Below are positions 47,545-59,689 of a stretch of 64,000 nt of DNA, in pieces. The notes under the pieces are model-generated. The model saw only the letters and a program-made list of their open reading frames with translations, had not been told where the DNA came from and ran no database searches. The first letter of the stretch is position 1, and each line of letters opens with the position of its first letter. A program made the position numbers and the translations under genes. The stretch covers positions 126,369,593 through 126,433,592 of the forward strand of contig OX638130.1 of assembly GCA_951804985.1 (NCBI GenBank), in the 5' to 3' direction. The stretch is from Dryomyza anilis. Lineage: Eukaryota > Arthropoda > Insecta > Diptera > Dryomyzidae.

Positions 47545-48990
47545 ACACACACATATTTGTATGGATATCTCACGAGTTCAAAAACATTTTTTCAAGATTC
47601 TACAAATAATGTCGGGGTATCACTCTAAGTGATACCCCGGCTAGACCCAAAAAACAATTTACCTATTTCAAGTAAATATGGGAATGATTTATTAGAATAT
47701 ATTTCTTTAAATCAATCCCAGTTTTCTTGTAATCAATGACAATTTTCTTCAAATCAACGATTTTTTTCATCATATAAAATTAAATTTGTGTTAACATGAA
47801 TGAATAATTTTCTATGGAGCCTTTTTACTTCAATTAGGTAAATATATGTTTCAGGCATGCTCAGACATGCACGGCTATGCTCATGAACTCCTCATGTTAT
47901 TAGTTCAAATAATCGGGCTCTGTCGAGTCCCAAAATGAGGTAGAAAATTGGGCGCAAAATCTTCTTGTGACGCAGTTTCCTTTTCAGGTCATTTTCAAGG
48001 GCTATGATTACGTACTGATCGGGCAATTTATCATAACCATGTTTATCCTAAAAATTCTTTATGAATGTGCGCTTATACTATTTGATAGGAAATCTTAACT
48101 GGTACCGGAACCGTTTCGATTTTCGGAACCAGAATCGGAATTTAAAAATGTGTAGAACGGAAATCGAAACCCACATAACTTATTTTGTTGGAACCGGAAT
48201 CGTGGGACCAGAACCGGAACCGATATTCCAAAGGTTTAATCGCTGTCAGGGACCAGAAAGAACCGAAATCGGTACACATACAATTTTTTTTGGTTGGAAC
48301 TGCTATTTTACAGAAAAAAATTTACAAAATTCTGACATATGGGCATTTCCAGAAAAACGTCAATCATGACCGAAAAATTCAAAATGCTCAACTCTTTGAA
48401 ATAACGATGGATTTGGAATTTTAAATATCTGAATTTAAATATCCAAAAAGAAATTTCTATTCCGTTAACGGTAACAAAAAACAAAAATACTCAAAAAGTT
48501 ACGTTACTATGCAATACGTAAATATACTCATTTTTCATGTAATAATGATTCAAATTAAATGTAATAATGATGCAAATTAACAAACGGAAAAATTTCGATG
48601 TTCCGTCCGGAACCAAAACGATACAGTTATTACCATAGTAAACTGAAATTTCTGTTTAAAAATTTAAATCCCCTGTTAATATTGTCATATACAAAATTAT
48701 TTTTAGCAAAAATCGTAGTGCAAATTTCCGGAATGCTTAGAATAAAAATCGTACTTATAATTTCTCCTGTCCGGAATTTTTTTGTGATTTATTATGAAAA
48801 AACTATAAATTTTAGGAACAAAGTGTAAATAAACAAAGAAAGCACACGATTTCAACTATTTTTTAATATATGTCAAAAAAAAAACATTTGTACGCAAAAT
48901 TCACTGACTTTTTTGAGTATCCATATGAACCTCGATATTTACTTAATAATTTTTGCAGATGTTTAGTCCTATTTAAATACTACTTGTACA
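47545..48990. other. No gene seen; degenerate GGAACCGGAATC repeat at 48095-48320
   Basis: About a dozen GAACCGGAAYC-like motifs occur at 48095-48320 and a few again near 48600. At 47608-47640 the pair GGGGTATCACT/AGTGATACCCC forms a perfect 11-base hairpin stem around a CTA loop. Confidence 0.4.
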
Positions 48991-48999
48991 TCAAGTAAA

Positions 49000-49212
49000 T
49001 TAATTAATTTTCCTTCGTGATATTAAAGTTTTAAGTGTACGAATGTCCCGTCCAGAACCCCAGGATATGTCAATATTTGTTATTCCTTTTACGAATTTCA
49101 CAGTACTTTTAATTTTATTTCTGGGATAAAATAAAACCGAGAAAGATTGCGTTTTTGTGGCTAATATCACACTACGTCCATGCCAAGCCGGGATTCGAAC
49201 CCGAGACACAAA
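49000..49212 (-). mobile_element. Probable tRNA-derived SINE fragment (second family)
   Basis: On the minus strand an exact pol III B box GGTTCGAATCC (49201-49191) follows TGTCTCG and leads into a body containing GGCATGGACGTAGTGTGATA and ending near CGTACACTTAAAACTTTAAT. No A box or tRNA acceptor pairing is seen, so a 5'-truncated SINE is more likely than a tRNA gene. Confidence 0.55.
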
Positions 49213-49219
49213 ATGATTA

Positions 49220-50780
49220 AAAACAATTTTTGAGATAATTGCAGAATAATGGATTAATTTTTCAATAAAATTCGAACAATATTTTAAAACTATTTAAATT
49301 CTACATTACCAATACTATTTAGTGTATTCTCTTTAAAATAAATAAGTCAATGTAGATTATTTTGATTTAAATGTTTAGTATAGTTTTCTGATTAATTATT
49401 TATTTTAATCGTATTAGCAGACAGCCAGCCAAGACAAGTGTTGAAAACTTTTTAGTCACGAGTCTGACTGATGATGCGATCAATCGACCGTTTAGCGATC
49501 AACGTTCAATCTTCGTCACAGTCTATGCATCTCTCTCGATGGTTGTATGTGTTATGGATGCCCATTCGTTCCACTATCTATGCGTTCAGTTCGCATTTTA
49601 TTTTATTATTAATAAAATGCATTTTATTTTTATGATAATAAATCAAAATAGAATTCTGCAAAGAATAATAAGAACAATCTATCTGGCTGTATTGTTATTT
49701 TTGTAATATTTAATTGGTGCCAGTCGAGAGTGTAAATAAAATACAGCTGGTAGATTGTATGAAGAGGAGGCATTTTGTTGGGTGAAAACAGCTGATTTGG
49801 ACTATATAACAGAAAAGATTCAACTTCCGTGGCATGATGCAGACCATAATAAAAGTTCGTCCATTATCTCAAGTGGCAATACTTTGCCCAAGACGTATAG
49901 CAAATGCTACAATCTAGAAACATAAAATCTTATCAAATGAAAAAATCTCAAGACCTCGAATTTTGCAAAAATTTTGCAAAATACAAAAAAAATATAAAGA
50001 ATGCAAAAACAAATATGTAGTCCACACAGCCCATTTTGAAAACAAAAACAAAACCAGTTCGCACTGGTCTGGCACGAGCACTAATCTTCGGGTTGAGGCC
50101 GGACATGTAAAGTATTTTTTTTACTGATAAAAATTGTTATCGCCATCGTCGAAACCAAAAATAATCGAAATTGGCGCTGAAATTTTTGAGATGTCATTGT
50201 TTTTGAGCTTATAAATTATAAATAGATTTGCAGAATCTGTATTAAGCGTGCGAGCTATTTAAAATTTTGTTATCGTAGTAGTTGTTATTAAACTAGCAAC
50301 AAAAAAAAGTTTTATAAATAAAAAAATAAACACACGTTAAGAATTGCATCAGCGATTCTTTTTTTGTGAATTTTTTAAAAGATAACATTTTATATAATTT
50401 GAATATTAGCAATGAGATATTTTTTATTCACACGAATTTATTCGATGTACTTCAATGTTTGGTTACATATTACATATTAATTATTCAAAACTACAAATCG
50501 TCTATGAAACTGCAATACCGCTCAACTAAATGTTAAAATATCACCTAATTTTGTCTTATAATCCGGTTTTAATTCATAATTTGATCAAATAAATTAGATA
50601 AATGCCATTTTATTATATATTTATAAATGTGTTTTTTCAATGAATATTTAATTTTTTTTATAAATTTAATTTTAGCATGAAATTTAAAATTACACTAAAA
50701 ACAAACATTTTAGTATACTTTTTTATTCATTTTGAATTTTGTACAGATGGATTTTGTACTGATGAATTTTGTAATGATGA
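49220..50780. other. No gene seen; GC-richer island at 49430-49600
   Basis: The island carries CAGACAGCCAGCCAAGACAAG and ATCGACCGTTTAGCGATCAA-like unique text and may be regulatory. The rest is AT-rich. Confidence 0.3.
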
Positions 50781-50788
50781 ATCTTGTA

Positions 50789-51635
50789 CACAGAAAAAAA
50801 AATCTTTATTGATAAATATTATGAATTTTATCACCAACTACCAGATTCATCATATTGATACCACCGTTCATTAAATGACATATTAATGAATGCATTCATT
50901 ATATATATGAACAAAATATTCAATACAATGAATTTGAATTGTCATATTGATGAATTTGTTCATAATATTTTTTCAAAAAAAAAGTTTTGTAAAAATTAAA
51001 AAAAAAAATCGAAAAAAAAATCGAAAAAAAAATCGAAAAAAAAATCGAAAAAAAAATCGAAAAAAAAAATCCAAAAAAAAATTGGTCGAAATAAATTTTC
51101 TTCGAAAATATTTTTTTTTTCGAAAAAAAAATTGTTAAAAAAAAATTTTTTTTTTCGAAAAAAAATTTTTTTTTTCAAAAATATATTTTTTATAAATATA
51201 ACTTTTTATTAATAAAAAGTTGTAATTATATTAAATATATTATAAAAATGTTTACTAATATATGCATGTCGAGCAAGCATTATATAAGAAGTAACATACA
51301 AGAACTACTTGAGAACTGAGAAGTACGGCAAAAAATGAACGAAAACAAAAATATGTTGATAGAAAGTTGGTTTAATGAACAGCGTTTTTCAATATGATGG
51401 ACATATATGTTGTATTTTATATTTTGGTTCATTAATATGATGAAACATATTCTTCACATACAGTTCATCATATTGAAGAACACATTTTCGACAGTTACCA
51501 AGCGTTCTTCATATTTAAGATAGCATTCATAACATTGATGGCGTTAGTCATTAATATTATAAATGGTTCTTCAATACAATGAATCATGGGTTGAAGAACG
51601 GAATTCATCAATATGATGTACATTTTTTTTCTGTG
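50789..51635 (+). mobile_element. Family M1 TIR element, best copy, 847 bp, TA target duplication
   Basis: Ends CACAGAAAAAAAAAT...ATTTTTTTTCTGTG, each flanked by TA. Both subterminal regions carry TTCATCAATATGATG or ATTCATCATATTGAT. A run of AAAAAAAATCG units (50998-51062) sits in the middle. Non-autonomous. Confidence 0.88.
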
Positions 51636-51727
51636 TACTTATGACTTTTGTACTAATTAATTTGGTACTGATGAATTTTAGACTGATGAATTTTACACTA
51701 ATGAATTTTATATTTATTTATTTTAAA

Positions 51728-52515
51728 CTAGCTGAACCCGTAGCCGCGGTAGCTCAGTGGTTAGTGCGTTGGACTACGAGTCGAAAGGTCCCCGGTTCAA
51801 GCCTGGACTGGGGCTAACAACATCTTTTCATAGAAACATTTTTCTATACCGCGCTACCTCTCGTCAGTAAATGGCAAACCTACGAGAGTAAAACCATTGC
51901 CTATGAAAAAGCTCTCACTCGCCGTTCGGATTCGGCAATAAACTGTAGGTCCCACCATTTTGAGTACAAATATAACACGCACAGCTCAAAGTGGTGAGAG
52001 AGCTCGGCCGAAGTTCTGTACAGGGCTGTAGCTCCAAACTATTATGAACCCGTGCACGACTCGTGCAAAGATTTTTTGAATGCAAGGATATGGAACTATC
52101 CTTTCTTTGCTCCGAACGTTTTTTTTATTGATTTTATGAAAGTAGTAACCAAAACAAAATAAAATCTCCGCCAAAACAACTTTTCTCAAAGACAATTCTT
52201 TCTCAGACTGTGCTTCCCCGTAGAATTCATCCCCGTAGAATATTTTGCAGTAGAAATCTTCCCGAAAAATTCTTACCCATAGAACGCTTTCCCGTAGAAT
52301 TCTTCTCGGTAAAATTCTTCCCGTAGAATTCTTCTCGGTAAAATTCTTCCCGTATAATTCTTAACGGCAGAATTCTTTCCCGTAGCCAGAAGAAGTTTTA
52401 GTGTGGTGAATTTTGGTGTGGTGAATTTTGGTGTGGTGAATTTTTGGTGTGGTGAATTTTGTTATGGTGAGTTTTAGTGTAGTGAATTTTTAGTGTGGAG
52501 AGTTTAGTTTAATTT
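51728..52515 (+). mobile_element. Interspersed element with internal minisatellites (family H), split by the SINE
   Basis: It begins CTAGCTGAACCCGTGCACGA when the SINE is removed, and continues with ATATGGAACTATCC, CTCCGCCAAAACAACTTTTC, a 21-base array (CCGTAGAATTCTTCTCGGTA type, 52215-52380) and a 15-base array (GTGTGGTGAATTTTG, 52400-52500). Copies are at 45280-45600 (inverse) and, for the head, 53966 and 54450. The layout resembles dipteran DINE-1/mini-me elements with internal tandem repeats; that link is inference. Confidence 0.65.
51741..52044 (+). mobile_element. tRNA-derived SINE (family S1), 304 bp, intact promoter boxes
   Basis: tRNA-like head with A box TAGCTCAGTGG (51750-51760) and B box GGTTCAAGCC (51794-51803). 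The body matches 29550-29845 in reverse, with a short ATT tail. Target duplication TGAACCCG at 51733-51740 and 52045-52052. The split B-box distance fits an internal pol III promoter. Confidence 0.92.
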
Positions 52516-52519
52516 GAAA

Positions 52520-53960
52520 ATGTGATGGAAAACTGGACTTAATATATTTTAAAATGCATAAAATATAGTTCGCCAATCGCATATATGTATCAGAAAATTC
52601 AAAATCTGAAAAAATAACATAAATCACAAGTATATGCTATAAATTAAGTCAATTTCTGTTATTTAATAATATGATCACGAATAAAAAAAAATATTTATTA
52701 TATAGAGTAATATGTTTTAATTGTCTAAAGTTACGAGGCATAATTTCTATTATAAATATTATTGTTTTTAACCGGAAAACTATGCAAACAATGATCATTT
52801 GATCAAATTCTGATCTGCATCGTAAAGTGTAGGAAATGAAGTATGAACGAGAACAACACTTGTACAAACATGTGAGAAAAACCCACCTCAACAAGTACGT
52901 AATCGTTCCACATAGAGTACAATAAATACTCATAAACGCCACCCCTTCCTTTGGTATTCGAAGAAATAAATACCTACTAGAAATGTGTGTGTGTAGCTTT
53001 AACCCATGTGCGCCTATTGAAAAACTGTATAAAGTAAAGTACTAAATGTTGGCTACTAAAAGATTAAATTATAACATTTCTGATATTTGTGTTATTTGTT
53101 GATTTGTGTTTTATTATTTTTTTGTTCTGTTCAAGTAAAGCAATCGACTGAATATATATTTTAAACACGTGCTCTATTAAAAATAAAAAGCACTTGTCCG
53201 AACAAATAGTCATTAAATTAAATAAAATTGTTACTATGAAGTATTTTAAAATAACATTAAAAACCAAGTTCGCACATTTCTTTAAGGTATTGTTATTTTA
53301 TAGGTGTTTATTATTCCCGTACCGCGTCACGTGATTCGATAAAAATGAAGTTTTAATGGTTTGTCGGCGGCATTTATAACACACAACAAAACCGTAGAAA
53401 TCTGAAAAGTAAGAAATTTACATTTGACCGGAATATATTTATGAATCCTCATGATGATCTCAATGATATTTGCTTTACATTCTAATAATGATCTTCATTT
53501 ATATGACTACCAAACATGGGGTATGACTAATTTTATTATAATTTTAAGTTTCTTTAAATTCACAACGTGTAACGTCAATCAAACAAATTTTATTATATGA
53601 TTTTGTTGTGCAAAACAAGACAATTATTTGGCTATTAAATATTTTATTATAGTAATGTTGGTGAACTGATCGAATTAAATGCGGAATTAAGTAAAATGAT
53701 GAAACAACGCAATTATGTGATATTTTATGTTTCAGAATTTAATATTTTAGTTCTAAAAACTAATATTTATACACAGAAAAAAAATTGATTAATGTTTTGA
53801 ATTTGCAGCGTATAACACAAATTTCAATTTTAAATCAATCAATCATAAGATTTACTCTAATAACAGTTTTATGTATTTCATCACACTTTTGTAGTTCTTT
53901 CGCATTGTTCCTCAATAAAATAAATCATTGAAACATAAATACTTAACATACTGAACATAT
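52520..53960. other. No gene seen
   Basis: AT-rich. A possible element end TACACAGAAAAAAAATTGAT lies at 53770 without a found partner. Confidence 0.35.
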
Positions 53961-53965
53961 TTTAT

Positions 53966-55145
53966 ACTAGCTGGACCCATGCACGACTAGTGCAAAGATT
54001 TTGTGAATGTAAGAATATGGAGTGATTTTATTAATATAAAGATCATTTTTATTATTTAGTTTCGATATTCTAATTGAGTTTGTTTGGTGGGTTCTACAAT
54101 ATATTCCTAATTTTAAGTAAATTTCGTGCAGAGGTTTTTGCTTTTGTTTTTGTGTTTGTGCTTTTGTTTTTGTGCTTTGCATTTGTGTTTTGATTTTTGC
54201 TTTCATTTTCCTTTTGTTTTTGTATTTTTTTATTTTCCTTTCGTTGTTGATTTTGTGTGTTTGCTTTTGTTCTGGTGTTTCTGATTTGTTTTTGTGTTAT
54301 TGCTTTTGTGTTGCGATTTTGTATTTTTGATTTTATGTTTTTGTTTTGTTATGCTTTGGTTTTTGAGTTTTGTTGTTGTTGTTGCGTTTTTATGTTGTGT
54401 TTTTGCTTTTGTGTTTTTATTTTTGCTTTTGTGTTTTTGATTTTGTGTCTTTGGACCCGTGCACGACTCGTGCAAAGATTTTGTGTTTTTGCTTTTGTGT
54501 TTTGCTTTTATGTTTTTGCATTTATTTTTATTTTTTATTTTGTGTTTTGGTTTTGTGTGTTTGCTTTTGATTCTGTGTCTTTGCTTTTGTTTCTGTGTTT
54601 TACTTCAGTTTTGTGTTTTTGCTTCTCTTTTGTTTTGTGTTTTTGCTCTTGATTTTGTGTTTTTCTTTTGTTTTCTTTTGTATATATGCTTTTGTTTGGT
54701 TTTGATTATGTATTTTTTACAATTTTGCTTTTGTGTTTTTGATTTTGTATTTTTGCTTATGTTTTTGTGGTTCTGCTTTTGTTGTTTGTATTTGCTTTTG
54801 TGTTTGTATAATCATCTTTTGTTTTATTTTTATTCTGCTTATGTTTTTGTGTGAGGAACCAAACCACCTGCTTTTGTTTTTGTGTTTGATTTTGTTTTTT
54901 GCTGTTGTTTTTTTTTTTTAATTTGAGTTTTTTTTTTGTTTCATCTCCTTAGCTTGTGTATGTACCGAGTCATGTCGTTATGAATGTTCAGGCTGTATGG
55001 GAGATGCCACTCCCATTTGTCCAATTCCGCCCATATATTGCCTATGACACCCTCCGGGCTCGGTTCAGCGGTTTAGACGTGATGCTGCAACAAACAACCA
55101 GACCCACAGACCGTCAGACTGACAGACGGACCAAGAGTTTTATAT
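53966..55145 (+). mobile_element. Family H element with TTTTTGTGTTTTTGC array
   Basis: The head ACTAGCTGGACCCATGCACG recurs at 54450 (TTGGACCCGTGCACGACTCG) inside the array. From 54130 to 54910 the sequence is a pyrimidine/G low-complexity array of TTTTGTGTTTTTGC units, which produces long Phe/Cys/Leu frames that are not genes. The 3' part has ATGGGAGATGCCACTCCC and CGTCAGACTGACAGACGG, then TATATATAGATAGATA. Confidence 0.65.

Positions 55146-55220
<75 letters not shown>
55139..55220. repeat. (GATA)n microsatellite, about 19 units
   Basis: Uninterrupted GATA/ATAG run after the family H 3' end; it resumes briefly (TAGATAGATA) after the transposon at 55221-56906, showing the latter inserted into it. 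Confidence 0.97.
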
Positions 55221-56906
55221 CACTCAAAATAATTTCTAGGACATTTTACGAAATATTTTTTCGTAATTTTTAATTTCGTAAAATACACGAATAATTCGTA
55301 GAATACACGAAACATTCTTAATTTCTTTTTTTTTCCCAAATTATTTTTTACGAACGATTCGTTTATATTACGAATCAATATTCGTAAAAATGAAATAACA
55401 ATAAAATTACAAATATTTCGTTTAAATTACGAAACTTTCGTTATTTTGCATTTTTTTGTTGTTATTTCGTAAATTTATTAATTATATTTTATATTTTAAC
55501 GAAACATTTGATATTTTACGAAATATTCGTAAAATAAGAATATATTTCGTTTTTTTAACTTCGTGTATTTTACGAAAGATTCGTATTTTTTTTTATTCAG
55601 TAACGTCCTAACTGATTTTTTAGGCAACGAAGACACATGCGCGCAAGCATTTCATTTCAAGTTTAATCACGGTCGCGTGCGCAGTGAAAATATAAGAATT
55701 TCATTTTCTGGTTTCTGCGAGTAATATATATAATTATAAAAAGTAACAATTTATATTAATATATATATAATGAACTGTTTCATTTGTGCCGAACATTTTC
55801 CATCGGCAAGTGTAATGTCAATTCACTTTAGATTGGTGCATAAATTAAAGCAAAAATATAATTTCGTCGGTGATTATGTGCGATTTAGAAAACATCCGAT
55901 ATAAATTGTACATTTTACCGAAGGCCTTGGATGCATGGTTTAAGGCGTAGAATCTATTCAATATAGAATAAATACCCACAAGCATGTGCACCAATGTGGC
56001 AGTTCATAAATAATTTTTACAAATTGCCTGATGACAATAAGCCGATTATTCCAATAACACATATGCTTCTTAAAGCAATAAAAGGTAATTTTAAACAATT
56101 TTTCTAATTGTATGTACCTCCCTAATTTCCGATTTTCTATTTTTTTCAGATTTTTAATTATTAACGAATCCTTTTTTACGCAATGAACATTTTTTATATT
56201 AAAAAATGAACTGTGTTACATGTTTATATTAAAATTATATGAAAAAATGTGTAATATAAAATAAATATACAATATACATACACTGTACATATGTCTCTTT
56301 TTATATTAAAATAATATTATGCTTTTATTTCAGATTATGAGAATATATTCACATTAATACGAACATTTTGGTAAAAATACGAATATATTCGTAAAAGAAC
56401 GAATTTAATCGTAAAAATATGAATACATTTGTAAAATTATCAATTCATTTGTAAAATTACGAATATTTTCGTAAAAATTACTAGTATTTTCGTAAATATT
56501 ACGAATGTATTCATAAAAGTACGAATGTATTCGTAAAAATATGAATATATTCGTAAAATTATCAATACATTTGTAAAATGTACGAATGCTATCGTTAAAA
56601 GTACGAATATTTTGTAAAACTTACGAATATACTCGTAAAAAGTAACAAATATATTTTTAAAAATTCAAAAAAAATCATTAAATTACGAATAAAAATTACG
56701 AATCTTTCGTATTATGTACGAATGGCTTTCGTAGATAAAATCTACGAATAGTTTCGTAAAATAAACAATTATATTCGTAATTTTATCATTAATTTACGAA
56801 AGTTCTTTCGTGTATTTTACGAAATATTTCGTGGATAAATTTCACGAATTCTTTCGTAAAATATACGAACAATTTCGTGTATTTTAAGCAGATTTTATTT
56901 TGAGTG
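55221..56906. mobile_element. TIR element of 1686 bp with ACGAA/TTCGT arrays
   Basis: Ends CACTCAAAATAA...TTATTTTGAGTG flanked by TA. Both flanks of about 0.4-0.6 kb are dense in TTCGTAAAATTACGAA variants, in both orientations. The middle (55600-56340) is non-repetitive and holds a short zinc-finger frame and a plausible GT-AG intron (about 56085-56150). No DDE transposase is recognisable. Confidence 0.85.
55770..55904 (+). CDS. Small C2H2 zinc-finger reading frame inside the TIR element
   Basis: 44 codons from ATG to TAA. It contains one Cys2His2-like finger: CFIC, twelve residues, then HFRLVH, that is C-x2-C-x12-H-x4-H at residues 3-24, followed by a basic tail KLKQKYNF. The usual finger hydrophobic positions are partly met. 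It may be the first exon or remnant of a longer element-encoded DNA-binding protein, because a further stretch (about 55980-56084, with WQFINNFYKLPDDNKP in another frame) runs up to a good donor AAAAG|GTAATT. A gene is not proven; a chance match over 24 residues is possible. Confidence 0.4.
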   Translation: MNCFICAEHFPSASVMSIHFRLVHKLKQKYNFVGDYVRFRKHPI

Positions 56907-56909
56907 TAG

Positions 56910-57560
56910 ATAGATATGTGTTACACTTATTAATTTCAAATGTTCTTTAATGTACTGAATGCCAATGTCCGCATACATTTCAATAAAATATAGAAAACTT
57001 TCTCAGTAACGACCATCCCATTCCATAACATGCTAAGTCGACTTATCATGTTTTGAGTGTTAATTTTTGGATTCTGTATATCTAAATTAATTTCCTGTCA
57101 AATTTTAGTGCAAATCGGTCGATCCTATGCAAAGTTATAACAAAAAACGTACTAAGCATAAATCAAACTATTTTAAAAACTTACAATCTATATTAGACTT
57201 AATGCCTTTTTCTATATTCCGAACGAACAAATGACGTAAAAAAGACGTCAATATTATTTGAATTTCATGCTTCATAACTTTTAAAAAATTTAGAATAGTA
57301 TAAAATGACGTTGCTTTTGTCTAATAGTCTTTTGTGTCGAGATACAGAAAGTGGGTATTAGCTTTTATTTGGAAATATTTGAATTTTGTAATATTCCATG
57401 TAGACTAACCAATTATTGATTTTTAATAAAAAATTATATCAAAATTTCAGGTAAAAGATGAATAAACCTTACTATCTGTTTTAGAAACCCAAGATAATTA
57501 CAAAATGCATAGAATGCTGCAAAACTCACATTGAAATGGATTGAAATAGGAGTGTCGATA
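56910..57560. other. No gene seen
   Basis: AT-rich sequence, nothing recognised. Confidence 0.35.
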
Positions 57561-57570
57561 TGAATTCATA

Positions 57571-58277
57571 CACCCAAAGAACGAATCATTTGGGGCAACC
57601 GTCTTTTTTACCAACCGATTTAATTAGTTCTGTCAACATTCGACTGATTCAGTTGCAAACACGTTGGAGTCATGACTCGTTGTGCTGCTGACTTCGTGTT
57701 TGCAACACGTTGGAGCGCTAGGGCTGCATAAATATAACATATAGAAACACAATAGCAAGTATTCTGTAGAATAGTATGTCTCTTGTTGACGAAAGTGTAT
57801 TTGGACATGAAAAAGCTGTACAGTAAAAACGAACAAGTCTTTAAACAATTCCAAATTTTGTTTTACACGTGGCACGCGCTGTCCGTCGCACACAAAAAAC
57901 TAGTGAAAAATCTGAAACTTGTGCGACTGATGTTGTCCTGCTTTGGCATTGCTTTTAAACAAAACACCTGATTTCACAGTTGAATCAACTAAATATTGGA
58001 TGCTACAACTTAATGTTATATATTTATCTGTTAAGTCAACTATATATTGGCTATGTCTCATTTTGAATTTAGTTGCCGTAGCAATGGAAATAAAAAAATT
58101 GAAAATGGATAAACAGTTCGTTCCCCAATCAATGTTGCAGTTGCTTCAACTAATAGTTGGTTACGCTTCATACTATTGTTTACTATAAATGAATTTCAGT
58201 TGAGGCTGACTACATTTGGTAGATGCAAATGAATATCCGATGAAACAACTGAACGCCAAGCTAATATTTTTTGTGTG
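57571..58277. mobile_element. Probable TIR element of 707 bp, CACMCAAA ends
   Basis: CACCCAAAGAA at the left and TTTTTTGTGTG at the right are imperfect inverted ends with TA on both outer sides. The inside has TTGCAACACGTTGGAGCGC and CAACTAATAGTTGG-like motifs. No transposase; short terminal match, so less certain than the others. Confidence 0.5.
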
Positions 58278-58279
58278 TA

Positions 58280-59500
58280 ACATTGACTTTTGTAGTCATT
58301 AATATTATGAATTATTTCTCAAAATAATGAAACATAGTTTGACGTATGAAATTCAACGTTTAGATATATTTTTAAAATAATTTTATTCCTCACAACATTT
58401 TTAATAAATTGAAATCGTCTAAAATTTAAATACACATTATATAAGGGCTCCTTACCTTAAATACTAAATATATGCGTAGAATTACGCTTAAGTAACATTT
58501 AACTTATTTATACTTAAAACGTAATTATAGGAAAGAATATTGAAAAAAAAGCAATTATGAAATTTAAAAAGATGCAAAGCATTGCGGCGAATGCTTAAAA
58601 AGTTTGACAGGGGATTTGTTCAAAGTTTTAAAAGAAGGCGAATACGTTATTGTCTCTGATGGAAATTTAAACTTTTTAAATATTCTTTTTTTTTGCCAAA
58701 TATAAATATCTATATTTTTTTGTATAGGCAAACATTTATAATAGATGAGCCCAATATTGCAATCAGTAGATAGGAAAATATTAATGACATTTTAACTTTG
58801 AAATGTAAAACGATTTTTTTTATCATATTAAGCAATAAAAAATAAAAATATAATTAAAAACAAATGATTATGTCCTACTTCTACATCGAGTTATTTTATG
58901 AAATTCAAATCCAGATAAGTGTTGCATTTAAAATACAATATTTACTTCACGAATGTGAGCATTTGTGAGTATTTTCTGCGCCAAAATTGTATGCGAATGA
59001 CAGGAGCTGACGACGCGTAAAAACATTGACATGGTGTAGAAATGAGAAATAGGTTTCTAAGAAATATAAAACAATAAAATAATTCTTAGAATAAAACAAA
59101 TTTAACAAAAACGTTTACTTCAAATATACACATATTATGTGTATCTTAACTACAAGCTGAGACTGAATGAATTATATCCCAGCAGGAATTGACAAGGGCA
59201 TAAATGATATAATCAAGTATATTGTAGAATTTAATCGAGGATCAATAATATTACAATGGTTTCGTACAGGTCATTTAATTAAAGAGTCATACAGATTACA
59301 TTTATAAATTCGTCATTAATAACTAGGCTACGAATACGAATGTTAAGCTAACTAGAATCCGTACGGTACGGAAATATAGCTTCAGCTGTTTTAAGTCAAA
59401 TTAGTAGACAATTCTGTCAAAATTCCGTTTCGCACGGATCTTGTAATGTTGAATTACCGAATTTGGAATTCGATTCTTCAGCCAGATCACACGATTGAAT
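58280..59500. other. No gene seen
   Basis: AT-rich; nothing recognised. Confidence 0.35.
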
Positions 59501-59503
59501 AAA

Positions 59504-59683
59504 CATAGAAAAAAATAATCGACGTAAATATATCAACTGATATTAATTGCATTCATTAAATAATCCAGCAATGAAATTCACTGATTTAATTAAAACATTT
59601 GCTATTCTTCGTTAAATCAGCAATTCAGTTTGCTAATAAGAATATTTTCAGCAATTTTATTTACGTCGATTATTTTTTCTGTG
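59504..59683. mobile_element. Short TIR element, 180 bp
   Basis: Ends CATAGAAAAAAATAATCGAC and GTCGATTATTTTTTCTGTG are inverted copies, continuing with GTAAAT/ATTTAC, flanked by AA on both sides. Non-autonomous. Confidence 0.88.
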
Positions 59684-59689
59684 AACCAT

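Noticed and set aside
49000..49209. Minus-strand frame of 69 codons read as a protein
   Set aside because: It starts in a tRNA-like B box and follows a SINE body; such frames are usually false gene calls.
51741..51820. Candidate tRNA gene
   Set aside because: The A and B boxes are good, but the acceptor stem does not close and the same head continues into a repeated SINE body found at 29.6 kb.
54257..54854. Long Phe/Cys/Leu-rich plus-strand frames
   Set aside because: They are translations of the TTTTGTGTTTTTGC low-complexity array in three frames; no start context, no domain, and the array is part of a repeat element.
55073..55378. Ile-Tyr-Leu-Ser repeat frame on the minus strand
   Set aside because: Direct translation of the GATA microsatellite.
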